The notes beneath the pieces are model-generated. The model ran no database searches. It was not told the DNA's origin and saw nothing but the letters and a program-made list of their open reading frames with translations. Below, in pieces: positions 1 to 8,127 of a stretch of 64,000 nt of DNA; position 1 is the stretch's first letter; every line of letters begins with the position of its first letter. The DNA is taken from NCBI GenBank assembly GCA_003150755.1, contig QAMT01000013.1:186001-250000 (forward strand), given 5' to 3'. The position numbers and the translations under genes were made by a program. The stretch is from Phascolarctobacterium sp. (GTDB taxonomy: Bacteria > Bacillota > Negativicutes > Acidaminococcales > Acidaminococcaceae).

Positions 1-514
1 CAGCGATAAATTCCGCAATGCGCTTGCTCCAGCGTTCTTCACTGTAACGGTGGATTATATCCGCCAGTTCGGCTTCGCTGTAATTGTTGACGATATATTC
101 CGCAGTCAGCCGCGCGCTTTTATCCATGCGCATATCCAGCGGCCCGTCGTGCATATACGAAAAACCGCGTTCCGGCGTATCCAGCTGATAACTTGAAACG
201 CCAAGGTCAAAAAAGATACCGTCAATCTGTTCTATATTAAGGCTGTCCAGCACATTGCCGAAATCCTTAAAATTGCTTTTTACCGTTGCTATTTTGCATT
301 TGCACGGAGCCAGGCGCTGCTTTGAAGCTGCAATAGCGTCTTCATCCTGGTCAATACCAATCAGCATACCGTTTTCATCAAGCTGCGACGCAAATCCAAA
401 CGAATGGCCCGCACCGCCCATGGTGCAGTCCACATAAATACCGTCTTTTGCGGTAATCAGCCATTTTACGCTTTCATCCAGCAAAATGCTTTTATGCTTA
501 AACTCGTTTGCCAT
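1..514 (-). CDS. rsmH: 16S rRNA (cytosine(1402)-N(4))-methyltransferase, C-terminus outside window
   Basis: RsmH (MraW) methylates N4 of C1402 in 16S rRNA using S-adenosylmethionine. About the first 170 residues are in the window. The protein starts MANEFKHKSILLDESVKWL, and the SAM-binding stretch VDCTMGGAGHS and the motif IFFDLGVSSYQLD are clear. The ATG at 512-514 lies one base after the mraZ stop codon, so the two genes are translationally linked, as usual at the head of the dcw cell-wall/division cluster. The rest of the gene, and presumably ftsL and later dcw genes, lie to the left of the window. Confidence 0.95.
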   Translation of the reverse strand, partial: MANEFKHKSILLDESVKWLITAKDGIYVDCTMGGAGHSFGFASQLDENGMLIGIDQDEDAIAASKQRLAPCKCKIATVKSNFKDFGNVLDSLNIEQIDGIFFDLGVSSYQLDTPERGFSYMHDGPLDMRMDKSARLTAEYIVNNYSEAELADIIHRYSEERWSKRIAEFIA

Positions 515-515
515 T

Positions 516-953
516 TTAAATACCTATATCCATATCGGCAATCTGTGCTGCCACTGCGTCAGCATCACCGGCGTTAGCGTCGTTATATTCCTGCCAGCGT
601 TCTGCCGACCAGATTTCAGCCCTGCTGCCCACGCCGACAATAACGGCGTTTTTATCCAGTTTGGCAAAATCACGCAAATTAGCTGGCAGCAGCACACGCC
701 CCTGCTTGTCGCATTCCATTTCGGCAGCGCCGCTGAAGAAAAACCTTGCAAAAGAGCGTGCGTTTTTATTGCTTACCGGCAAAGCATTGAGCTTAAGCTC
801 CAGCTTGTGCCATTCTTCTTTATCATATACAAAAAGGCAGCCATCCAAACCTTTGCAAAGAATAAAACTGCCGCCCAAATCATCGCGGAGCTTTGCGGGC
901 ATAAAGAGACGGCCTTTAGCGTCAATAGTGTGTTGGTATTCACCCATCAGCAT
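516..953 (-). CDS. mraZ: Transcriptional regulator MraZ
   Basis: MraZ is a nucleoid-associated DNA-binding protein that represses its own dcw operon. The 145-residue protein begins MLMGEYQHTIDAKGRL, and the second SpoVT/AbrB-like half is seen at MECDKQGRVLLPANLRDFA, so both halves of the double fold are present. I chose the ATG at 951-953 because GGAGGA sits about eight bases upstream; the open frame extends further 5' but runs into the promoter. Family length is about 143 residues. rsmH follows after one base. Three TGGKG repeats upstream suggest autoregulation. Confidence 0.95.
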   Translation of the reverse strand: MLMGEYQHTIDAKGRLFMPAKLRDDLGGSFILCKGLDGCLFVYDKEEWHKLELKLNALPVSNKNARSFARFFFSGAAEMECDKQGRVLLPANLRDFAKLDKNAVIVGVGSRAEIWSAERWQEYNDANAGDADAVAAQIADMDIGI

Positions 954-970
954 AATGGCATTCTCCTCCC

Positions 971-1018
971 CTTTTCCCCACTTTACACCATTATACCCCA
1001 CTATAAGCAAAAAAACAA
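971..1018 (-). promoter_or_regulatory. mraZ promoter with MraZ-box direct repeats
   Basis: On the minus strand a -35 of TTGTTT (1018-1013) and a perfect -10 TATAAT (995-990) are separated by 17 bp. Three repeats at 10-bp spacing, TGGGG, TGGTG and TGGGG, begin at 1000, 990 and 980, the first abutting and the second overlapping the -10. This matches the known arrangement of MraZ operators (TGGGN repeats once per helical turn), so MraZ bound here would block RNA polymerase. Confidence 0.8.
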
Positions 1019-1119
1019 CCATTTTTATAATGATTGCATAATTTCTATTACTTTTTTATCTTGTCACAAAGATTTTTAATTAAAGTTACCCGCAGGCAAC
1101 TTTTATTTTTGCCAAACTG

Positions 1120-1128
1120 TGGTATAAT
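1120..1128 (+). promoter_or_regulatory. Extended -10 promoter of the DUF1858 gene
   Basis: The sequence TGGTATAAT is a perfect extended -10 (TGnTATAAT) about 60 bp upstream of the start at 1192. No convincing -35 is seen 16-18 bp upstream. Confidence 0.55.
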
Positions 1129-1191
1129 ATAAAAGCCGAAGGGCAAAAGCAAAACATTTTGCATTTTATGCGTTAAGGAGGATTATTTTAT

Positions 1192-1395
1192 ATGCTTACT
1201 AAAGATACCGGCATTATCGACGCCGTTCAAAACCATCCTGAAATTCTGGAAGTATTTGCCGAATACGGCCTTGGCTGCGTAGGCTGCATGGCTTCCCACT
1301 TTGAAAGCATCGGCCAGGGCGCCGCTGCTCACGGCATCGACGTTGACGCTTTCATTGCCGACTGCAACAAAGCTATCGAAGAAGCAAAAAAATAA
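1192..1395 (+). CDS. DUF1858 (hybrid-cluster-protein-associated redox disulfide) protein
   Basis: This 67-residue protein fits the DUF1858 family, whose members are short and often carry a CxxC pair; their role is not established. The motif is GLGCVGCMASH (cysteines at about residues 27 and 30), followed by a helix rich in Ala and Ile. AAGGAGG lies just upstream of the ATG. A strong hairpin terminator follows. It stands alone, divergent from mraZ and convergent with the large autotransporter. A redox-active disulfide or metal site is inferred from the family. Confidence 0.85.
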   Translation: MLTKDTGIIDAVQNHPEILEVFAEYGLGCVGCMASHFESIGQGAAAHGIDVDAFIADCNKAIEEAKK

Positions 1396-1431
1396 AACCA
1401 CGGCGCAAAGCCATGGCGTAAATAACACACA

Positions 1432-1470
1432 AATCCCCGGTACTTATTGTACCGGGGATTTTATTTTTAT
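1432..1470. terminator. Bidirectional intrinsic terminator
   Basis: A perfect 12-bp stem (AATCCCCGGTAC at 1432-1443 and its complement at 1449-1460) with a 5-base loop is followed by a T-rich run. It sits between the convergent DUF1858 gene and the autotransporter and probably serves both. Confidence 0.85.
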
Positions 1471-1503
1471 TATTTAGTTTTTAGTTTGCCCAACTTGCTA
1501 AAA

Positions 1504-4500
1504 TCAGAAACTAAACGTCAGGTTTGCCATCCATTTATTGGCTTTTACAGTATCGCCTTTCTGATATTCATAACCCAGACCATAGGTTACATTGGCTTTT
1601 TCGGCTTCAATGCCCAGTCTGCCGATAAAGCTGCCGCTGTCAGCAGTTTCAAAACCAAAAGTATCAGCTGCGCCGTTAAGGCTTACTGTCTGGTCGGTAT
1701 CGCGGTCGCCCATAGTCCATACATAGCCAACTTCTGCAACCGGCTTAATTGTCCAGTCGCCGCTCTGTACTTCTGCACTGTAAGTTACGCCTACCGGCAG
1801 CAGCCACAGGTTCTGGTCGTCTGCGTCATATTCCATGCCAAGGCTGTTGGTGTAGTTGCCTGCCCCAAGGTGCATATAACGGATTCCGGCATACGGTACA
1901 AATTTACCAGCGCCTGCTTCATAAGCCTGCTCTGCGCGGATACCAATGCTGAAAGCGTCTGCGTCAGCAGATGCGGTAATTTCGTTGCCGCTGTTATGCT
2001 GGGTAATATCGTTATCGCTGTGCATGTAGCTGATATCGCCAAGAATTGCACTGCTGCCGTTATCAATGCGGCCATACAGGCTTGCGCCATAGTATTCAGC
2101 ATCATTTTTAGTGCTGGAAGCACCGTTGCTGCCGTTAATATTGCCATCAGCATAGCTTAATGCAATACCTGCGGTAGTTTTGCCGTTTTTGTACAAGTCA
2201 CTGCCGATTACAATGCCGTTGTACTGTGCTTCATAGCTGCCGCTGATGCCGCCGAGGTTCATACCGTCAACATCTTCTTTGTTATGAATGTAATGTGCCC
2301 AGATATCTTTATCCTGCTCGCCATGGGTTGCAAGGCTCAGATGATGTGCAACAGCGTCGGTCATAGCGTTGCTCATGCTGTAAGTGCCATGGTTTACGCC
2401 TGCCAGTTCGCCCATGTTGGCTACGCTGTTAAGCGCTTCAACCTGCTGGGCTTTTGTTGCGTTGTTATGGCTGTTAACCGCATCGTTAAAGAAATCGAAT
2501 GCTTTATCGCCTTCGTTTTTAACTTCTAAGGTTTTATCAACAACGCTGTCAATAACTACTGCGTTTTCGCCATAAACGTTGTTGACACTCTGATATTTAG
2601 CTGTTACATCAAATTTATCATCACTATTATTAGTATCACCGGTAAATACCAGTAATGCGTTATCGCTGAGAATATTTGCGTCAGCCCAAGCTGTATCTGC
2701 ACCGTCAATTACATGATAAGTTTCATTCTTTTTAGCACCATCAATGTAAAGTTTGCTGCTATCAGCAATAGTTACATTTTCTTCCGTTGCACCTGTAATA
2801 GCTGCTTCACTTTCTTTATTTATAGACTGGCCGTCTACCATTACAACAGAATTTGCTGCGGCGGTGAAAGTACCATTGTTGATAGTTTCAGTAGGTGCTA
2901 CTGTTTGGCTGCCGTCAACAACAACTGCGCCATTAGTTAAATCAACACTGCCGTTAATATAAAGTGCAGCAGAAATATCATTTTCACCCCAGCTTAAACC
3001 GGTTCTGGCAAAAGTTTCCTGTGCTTTTTCGTTGTTATCTACGCCAAAGCTCATTACAGAGTTTTGACCAACAACATATTTGCCATCAGCAGTTACTTTG
3101 CCGTCACTTCCTGCTACTGCCAGTTTGCTGGCATCGGTAATTTCCGTATCATCTTTCCAAGCCGGGTCAAGGAATACTGTTGCGCCGTTTAAAGTAGCAT
3201 TAGCAACTGTTACATTACCGGCTTTATCGGCATTACCAATATTGATAACAGTTTTTTCGCCGCTAGTTGACATCATCTCAACCTCGCCTGCACTTAATTT
3301 ACCAATGTCAGCATTACCGGTAAGCGTTACATTTCCTTTTGCTGTTACATCACTTACCAAAGTACCGTTACCTACGTTAACAGCACCACTATCAAGAGTT
3401 ACGCCGCCGGTAATATTAGTTGTACCGTTTACATTGAGTGTGCTGTTCGCATTAACAGTTACGCTGCCGGTTAAAGTGTACTGGGTATCGCTTGTTGCCA
3501 GTGCATTACCGATTGTGAAGGAAGCAGTATTTTCAGTTACACCAGTAACAGAAGTTCCTTCAGCAAGGCCAACTACAACTTTAACGCCATCACCAGCAGG
3601 AACTACACCATTAACAGTAATAATATCGCCGCCGTTGCTGCCGCCAAGGGTTACGTTCTGCCCATCAGTAATTACCATGCCGGTAGAACCGTCTGCCAAA
3701 TTAAGCGACCCGGCATTAAAGCCGTTGTTAACAGCGTCTTGAACATCAATACCAGCAACTTCACTGGTAGGTGCTGTTGCAACACCAACAATCAGGTTCT
3801 TATCTGCATTTACGGTTACTTTGTCAAGTGCAACATCACTGCCAACAGAAGCAGCATCGTCAACAGTAATATTGTTGTCTTCGCCTATTTCCGAAACAAG
3901 ATTACCACTCATAACAATTCCAGTTGTGCTATTTTCAGGCTTTTCTCCATAAGTTAATCCATGTAAACCATCTAATGCAGATTGAACATAATCCAAAGTA
4001 TATTCTGCATCAGTCAGGTTTAAAGTGCCGCTTACAAAATCAACTTTGCTTTTTGCTATTTCCGTAACTGCACCTGCTTCAGTTCCAACTGCATCACCAT
4101 TAGTAAATACCTGATCGGCTGTCGTTGCAAGTACACCATTATCCTTAAGCACAAGTTTGCCGCCACCGGTAATATCGTTAGCAATATCATCAGCTGCAAA
4201 AGTTGCGCCATTTAAAGTAACTGTACTGCCTTCGGCAATATTTAAAACACCGTCCATATTACCGCCAGCAAGGTTTATAGTGCCTGTTGTTTCGCTATCT
4301 GTTTTAGAAGTAGAAAATACAGTTTTTTCTCCATCAAAAGTAGCATTGCCATTAAGATTAATTACGCCACTATCTTCGGCTAAAATATCACCAATAATTG
4401 AAATGCTGCTTTCACCATTACCGATATTGATAACACCGCCATCATCACATACTTTTTCCTCATCTGTATCATAAGCATTCGCATAAAGTGCATACGAACC

Positions 4501-6453
4501 ATCTTTACCATTTACATTGATAGTTGTATCACCAAGTACATTTACTACCGATTTATTATCTGCATAAATGCCATAAGCAGTGCCTAATCCTTCATTAATA
4601 GTTATCGAAGTATTAGTATTTTCTCCAATATTTATTGTGCCGCCGTCAGGGAATAATCCATAAGCTTCTTCTGCTGTATGCTCACCAGGAGTATCCGGTG
4701 TAACATCTTTGCCAATATCCATATTAATATTAAAGTTTTCCGAATTTATGTTAGCAGTAACATCTTTATACAAATAAATAGCTTTTGTGCCAGATGAATA
4801 AGAAGTTCCGTCAGCATCAACACCAGCACCACTTAATGTAATATTAAAATCTTTTACATTATCTGTTACATTGATTTCAGTTCCTCCTGTACCGCTTTGT
4901 ATACCTATTACATTTGTTTGCCCTGTTTTATCACCCGGCAAAATAGTAGCAATAATATCAACATTGCCGCTGTTATTAAAAGTAATATTACCATTAGCGT
5001 CTACCGCCGTTACACCAAACGGACTTTCTGCTGTAACTTTAACATCACCATTATTATTAAAATCAATGGTCGAACCTTTTTTAGCTGTTAAAGTTTGAGA
5101 TGTATAATTTTTATTATAATTATAAATGCTTACATCGCCGCCATCAAATACAACATGGCCTCCGTTGCCCTCAGCACCATTAACCAATAAACCAAAACCC
5201 CATTTGCCGCTTCCTCCAAGCGCCTTTGAAGAAATAACTGTATTATCAGCACTAAAAGTTACAGTTGCATTATTATTAACTCTCACTCCGACAACTGCAT
5301 TTGTTGACTGAGTATCAGCAACAATTTCAGTTTTAGCACCTTCAAAAGTTGCATTACCTTTATTGGTAACATATACAGCACTTTCATAATTAGTATCTTT
5401 ATGTATGCTATTTTCATCAACAGTCAAAGATAAATCCGTACCAGTATATTCACCACCATCAACTAAAACATAACCAGTTTGTTCAACATTTTTAACAGTA
5501 ATAGCACCGCCATTTTGGGCTGTCGTATTACCTTCTAATGTACCGCCATCATAAAAATCAACATTTATTTTACCACCCGGTTTGCCGGTATTAGCAGTAG
5601 CAACCAAATTTGATTTAATTGCCGAACCAGCTGCACCTCTGATATTGATTTCACTTGCGTCAGCAGCATTAATATACAAACCTTCAATATCTACTTTAGC
5701 AGTATCTTCTGCATTCTGATTAATATTAATCTTTATGCTTGAAGTACCGGTACTGCTTTGCATATTTTGATTATAACTTTCTATGGCACCTTTAATTTCT
5801 ACAGTATCATTACCATGAATATTTACAACACCACTGCCATTACCGGAAATAGCAGTACCGTATTTAATCTTCCCATTACTGCCAGTCATAGTGTTTTCCT
5901 GTGTTAATATTTTCACATTATTCCCACTAATATTAACCTGGCCTTCTCCAAAAACGTTACGTGCATAAACAGTTGCATAAGCAGTATTAGTTAAATTCTG
6001 TTCAAGAGATTGGTTATTGTTAAATGATGCTGATGTAAATTTGCTATCTAATGTTACATCACCGTCAGCAGTTAAATTTACAATACCATCCTGTCCGGTA
6101 ACAACTGTTTCCTTTACAGTAGATGCATAAATACCATTAGAAGAAATAATATTTATCGTAGGGTATACACCAGATGCAGGCTCTTTATCTATACGCGCCT
6201 GAATTGCATTATTATATCCTGTACCATTAGCATCAATTGATATATTTGTTCCATTAACAGTTATATTTGCATTATTTGTTATAGGTTCATACTCTCCACT
6301 TATGCCTGCAATACGGCTAAAATCTTTTTCCGTACCTGTTGCAGTCAATACTTCAGCAAATGCACTGCCTGACATTCCCAACACACCGGCTGCCAGAATT
6401 GAACACAAAATCTTTTGTGACAGCTTGCTGTTTTTCAGCGATTTGTTTTTCAT
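1504..6453 (-). CDS. Giant autotransporter adhesin (type Va), 1649 residues
   Basis: This is a large surface protein secreted by the autotransporter route. Residues 1-32 form a signal peptide (basic MKNKSLKNSKLSQK, hydrophobic core, cleavage near SGSAFA). A very long passenger of short Asn/Gly/Thr/Val-rich strands follows, typical of a right-handed beta-helix. The last ~270-280 residues, from about GEQDKDIWAHYIHN, form the translocating beta-barrel, and the chain ends in the aromatic terminus ANLTFSF expected for BamA insertion. I chose the ATG at 6451-6453, with AAGGAGG seven bases upstream; a longer in-frame extension lacks a signal peptide at its start. The ligand is unknown. The gene lies 214 bp downstream of a small helix-turn-helix gene that has surface-repeat copy A in front of it. 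Confidence 0.92.
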   Translation of the reverse strand: MKNKSLKNSKLSQKILCSILAAGVLGMSGSAFAEVLTATGTEKDFSRIAGISGEYEPITNNANITVNGTNISIDANGTGYNNAIQARIDKEPASGVYPTINIISSNGIYASTVKETVVTGQDGIVNLTADGDVTLDSKFTSASFNNNQSLEQNLTNTAYATVYARNVFGEGQVNISGNNVKILTQENTMTGSNGKIKYGTAISGNGSGVVNIHGNDTVEIKGAIESYNQNMQSSTGTSSIKININQNAEDTAKVDIEGLYINAADASEINIRGAAGSAIKSNLVATANTGKPGGKINVDFYDGGTLEGNTTAQNGGAITVKNVEQTGYVLVDGGEYTGTDLSLTVDENSIHKDTNYESAVYVTNKGNATFEGAKTEIVADTQSTNAVVGVRVNNNATVTFSADNTVISSKALGGSGKWGFGLLVNGAEGNGGHVVFDGGDVSIYNYNKNYTSQTLTAKKGSTIDFNNNGDVKVTAESPFGVTAVDANGNITFNNSGNVDIIATILPGDKTGQTNVIGIQSGTGGTEINVTDNVKDFNITLSGAGVDADGTSYSSGTKAIYLYKDVTANINSENFNINMDIGKDVTPDTPGEHTAEEAYGLFPDGGTINIGENTNTSITINEGLGTAYGIYADNKSVVNVLGDTTINVNGKDGSYALYANAYDTDEEKVCDDGGVINIGNGESSISIIGDILAEDSGVINLNGNATFDGEKTVFSTSKTDSETTGTINLAGGNMDGVLNIAEGSTVTLNGATFAADDIANDITGGGKLVLKDNGVLATTADQVFTNGDAVGTEAGAVTEIAKSKVDFVSGTLNLTDAEYTLDYVQSALDGLHGLTYGEKPENSTTGIVMSGNLVSEIGEDNNITVDDAASVGSDVALDKVTVNADKNLIVGVATAPTSEVAGIDVQDAVNNGFNAGSLNLADGSTGMVITDGQNVTLGGSNGGDIITVNGVVPAGDGVKVVVGLAEGTSVTGVTENTASFTIGNALATSDTQYTLTGSVTVNANSTLNVNGTTNITGGVTLDSGAVNVGNGTLVSDVTAKGNVTLTGNADIGKLSAGEVEMMSTSGEKTVINIGNADKAGNVTVANATLNGATVFLDPAWKDDTEITDASKLAVAGSDGKVTADGKYVVGQNSVMSFGVDNNEKAQETFARTGLSWGENDISAALYINGSVDLTNGAVVVDGSQTVAPTETINNGTFTAAANSVVMVDGQSINKESEAAITGATEENVTIADSSKLYIDGAKKNETYHVIDGADTAWADANILSDNALLVFTGDTNNSDDKFDVTAKYQSVNNVYGENAVVIDSVVDKTLEVKNEGDKAFDFFNDAVNSHNNATKAQQVEALNSVANMGELAGVNHGTYSMSNAMTDAVAHHLSLATHGEQDKDIWAHYIHNKEDVDGMNLGGISGSYEAQYNGIVIGSDLYKNGKTTAGIALSYADGNINGSNGASSTKNDAEYYGASLYGRIDNGSSAILGDISYMHSDNDITQHNSGNEITASADADAFSIGIRAEQAYEAGAGKFVPYAGIRYMHLGAGNYTNSLGMEYDADDQNLWLLPVGVTYSAEVQSGDWTIKPVAEVGYVWTMGDRDTDQTVSLNGAADTFGFETADSGSFIGRLGIEAEKANVTYGLGYEYQKGDTVKANKWMANLTFSF

Positions 6454-6667
6454 AATTAGCCTCCTTAAAATTTTTGCACCATAAATGCAGTTTGTACAAA
6501 TAAAACTTTTTATAAAGCATCTGCCCGCAGAATTGTGTTGGAAAGATTGGACGGACAAAATTTTATCCTGCGGACAGTTACTTAAAATGTTTAATGCCCC
6601 TTTTGGCAACCAGCTTTTGCCGGTAACTACCGGAGGCACTTTTATTAAACACAGTTAATACTGCGGT

Positions 6668-7033
6668 TTAATCAATCTCGGGTTTCGTTTTTCCTTTGCT
6701 GTTTACTATCAACGACACAGACGGCTGAGATATGCCAAAAAAATCTGCCAAAAATGTCTGCGACAGATTATCTTCGTTATATAGGCGTAAAATTTCAGCA
6801 TTTCTTTCTGCCCGTGTTTTAAACGGATGTATTTCTATTGTTTCTGTTTTTATCTCAAATCCGTAATCACGTATTACTATCATTTTCCGGCTGTTATCGG
6901 GATTTTTTATTTTCAGTTCCCAGGTACGCATGCCTGTACGGCTGCGCGGTGTGTACAAACAAAATTCCACGCTTCCGCCATTTACCAATTTATTTAAAGC
7001 CGCCTCAGTCAACGGAAAATTTTCATTCAACAT
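6668..7033 (-). CDS. Small protein with C-terminal helix-turn-helix, unknown family
   Basis: I do not recognise the family. The protein has 121 residues from the ATG at 7031-7033, or 124 if a GTG at 7042 is used; neither has a strong ribosome-binding site. The N-terminal ~70 residues are a beta-rich domain (VEFCLYTPRSRTGMRTWELK). The last third, with SQTFLADFFGISQPSVSLIV, reads as a helix-turn-helix, so DNA binding is likely. It is the first gene after surface-repeat copy A and the next gene is the giant autotransporter in the same direction, which makes it a candidate regulator of that locus. That role is inference from position. Confidence 0.7.
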   Translation of the reverse strand: MLNENFPLTEAALNKLVNGGSVEFCLYTPRSRTGMRTWELKIKNPDNSRKMIVIRDYGFEIKTETIEIHPFKTRAERNAEILRLYNEDNLSQTFLADFFGISQPSVSLIVNSKGKTKPEID

Positions 7034-7175
7034 ACATTTCACACTCTCAAGGATTTTATACTATTCAACAAATTAACAATATCGGTTATAAGTTATTTGG
7101 TTCGTATGCCTTCGAATCTAAGCCAACTTTATACCTCATTTAGCGCCAATTATTTTATATTAAATCATACATTGC

Positions 7176-7304
7176 GCTACTGAAATTATACCACATGTTT
7201 ACCCCCCCGCAAGACATTTCAGTTGGCGTGTGACTAAACTTTTACTGGTCTTGTGGAAACTTTTCCCTACCGGTTTGGTTTGCGCGGCGCCGCAGGCTGC
7301 GGTA
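7176..7304 (-). repeat. Surface-locus upstream repeat, copy A
   Basis: This is the first of three near-identical upstream sequences (others at 39285-39430 and 50001-50154). Shared blocks in plus-strand order are an extended -10 complement (ATTATACCACA), a run of seven C, GCAAGACATTTC, GTTGGC, TCTTGTGGAAACTTTTCCC and TTTGCGCGG. Reading towards the gene, it provides -35 TTGCGG (7212-7207), a 16-bp spacer and -10 TATAAT (7190-7185) preceded by TGTGG. Upstream of the -35, CAAGAC (7210-7215) and GTCTTG (7248-7253) form an inverted repeat conserved in all copies, which could be an activator or repressor site. The leader to the helix-turn-helix gene is about 145 bases. Confidence 0.85.
7185..7212 (-). 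promoter_or_regulatory. Predicted promoter within repeat copy A
   Basis: The -35 TTGCGG (TTG matches consensus), the 16-bp spacer containing a seven-G run, and the extended -10 TGGTATAAT are the same as in the other repeat copies. It points at the helix-turn-helix gene ending at 6668. Confidence 0.65.
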
Positions 7305-7614
7305 ACACGTAATTTTTTACCTTCTCGATACTGCTATTACTCCCAAAAAGATACGCAGGCTGATTTTGCGCCCACAGGCAGATAGCCAGACTGATTTGTT
7401 AATGGATTTATTAAACAAATCGCAAAACGGTTGTAAAAATCGCTGCAGAGCTTTGCGAAATGTATTTTGACGGTTTCAGCGGTAAAGAATTGCCGTAAAA
7501 TTAAAAATAACGCCTGCCGCGGTTGCTAAGCATCCCAAGCAGGCGTTGATAAATTTACATAAAACAATTGCATAAAAATTAAAATTCAGCGGTTTAGCGC
7601 AAATTTGCGCATAA
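7305..7614. other. Gene-free stretch with one hairpin and a possible gene remnant
   Basis: No intact gene is seen. Around 7434-7498 a plus-strand frame reads VVKIAAELCEMYFDGFSGKE before a stop, which could be a decayed gene end, but I cannot assign a family. A hairpin with 9-bp arms (AACGCCTGC at 7509-7517, GCAGGCGTT at 7539-7547) and a 21-base loop follows; it lacks a clear T run. Confidence 0.4.
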
Positions 7615-7648
7615 ATAAAAAAACACCCCATACTTTTGGTATGAGGTG
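7615..7648 (-). terminator. Intrinsic terminator of the smc-rplS operon
   Basis: On the minus strand CACCTCATAC pairs with GTATGGGGTG (7648-7624, G-U pairs allowed) around a short loop and is followed by a run of seven T. It lies 25 bases after the rplS stop. Confidence 0.85.
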
Positions 7649-7672
7649 CTTTCGTACTTCTTGTTAAATCTG

Positions 7673-8014
7673 TTATCTGCGTTCGCGGATACGAGCTGCT
7701 TTACCGGTAAGGTTACGCAGATAGTAAAGTTTTGCACGGCGAACAACACCGCGGCGTGCAACTTCGATTTTATCAATTCTGGGGCTGTGCAGCGGGAAAG
7801 TTCTTTCTACGCCTACACCGTAAGATACACGGCGTACAGTAAAGGTTTCACGAACACCGCCGCCGCTGCGTGCAATAACAACGCCTTCAAACATCTGAAC
7901 GCGTTCACGGCTGCCTTCAACTACCTTTACATAAACTTTTACAGTGTCGCCTGCACGAAAATCAGGGATGTCGGAACGAAGCTGCTCTTGTTCCAAAACT
8001 TCAATAATGTTCAT
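7673..8014 (-). CDS. rplS: 50S ribosomal protein L19
   Basis: L19 sits at the interface of the ribosomal subunits. The 113-residue sequence MNIIEVLEQEQLRSDIPDF followed by the KOW-like GDTVKVYVKVVEG and the basic C-terminus is typical. I chose the ATG at 8012-8014, which has AGGAGG seven bases upstream, rather than an ATG six codons earlier. It is the last gene of the SRP/ribosome operon and has its own terminator. Confidence 0.97.
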   Translation of the reverse strand: MNIIEVLEQEQLRSDIPDFRAGDTVKVYVKVVEGSRERVQMFEGVVIARSGGGVRETFTVRRVSYGVGVERTFPLHSPRIDKIEVARRGVVRRAKLYYLRNLTGKAARIRERR

Positions 8015-8127
8015 AATATCCTCCTCAATCATAGACGTTCATGTGCGAACACTTCACAGCGGACCGTCCGTTTTACACAGAGGCTATTATATCATAGCCT
8101 GCTTTATTTTGCAAATACTTTTGCAAT

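Noticed and set aside
1447..2160. 237-codon plus-strand open frame starting in the terminator
   Set aside because: It is antisense to the autotransporter barrel and begins inside a terminator.
2700..5700. Repetitive look suggesting tandem repeats or CRISPR
   Set aside because: The similarity is at the protein level (short beta-helix rungs); no exact DNA repeats with regular spacers are present. No CRISPR array was seen anywhere in the window.
7185..7253. Invertible promoter for phase variation
   Set aside because: The CAAGAC/GTCTTG arms are only six bases and do not flank the promoter, and no site-specific recombinase gene is in the window.
7176..7304. Surface repeat as an insertion sequence or miniature transposon
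   Set aside because: No transposase, no convincing terminal inverted repeats and no target duplications are seen, and the constant position and orientation relative to genes fit a promoter region better.
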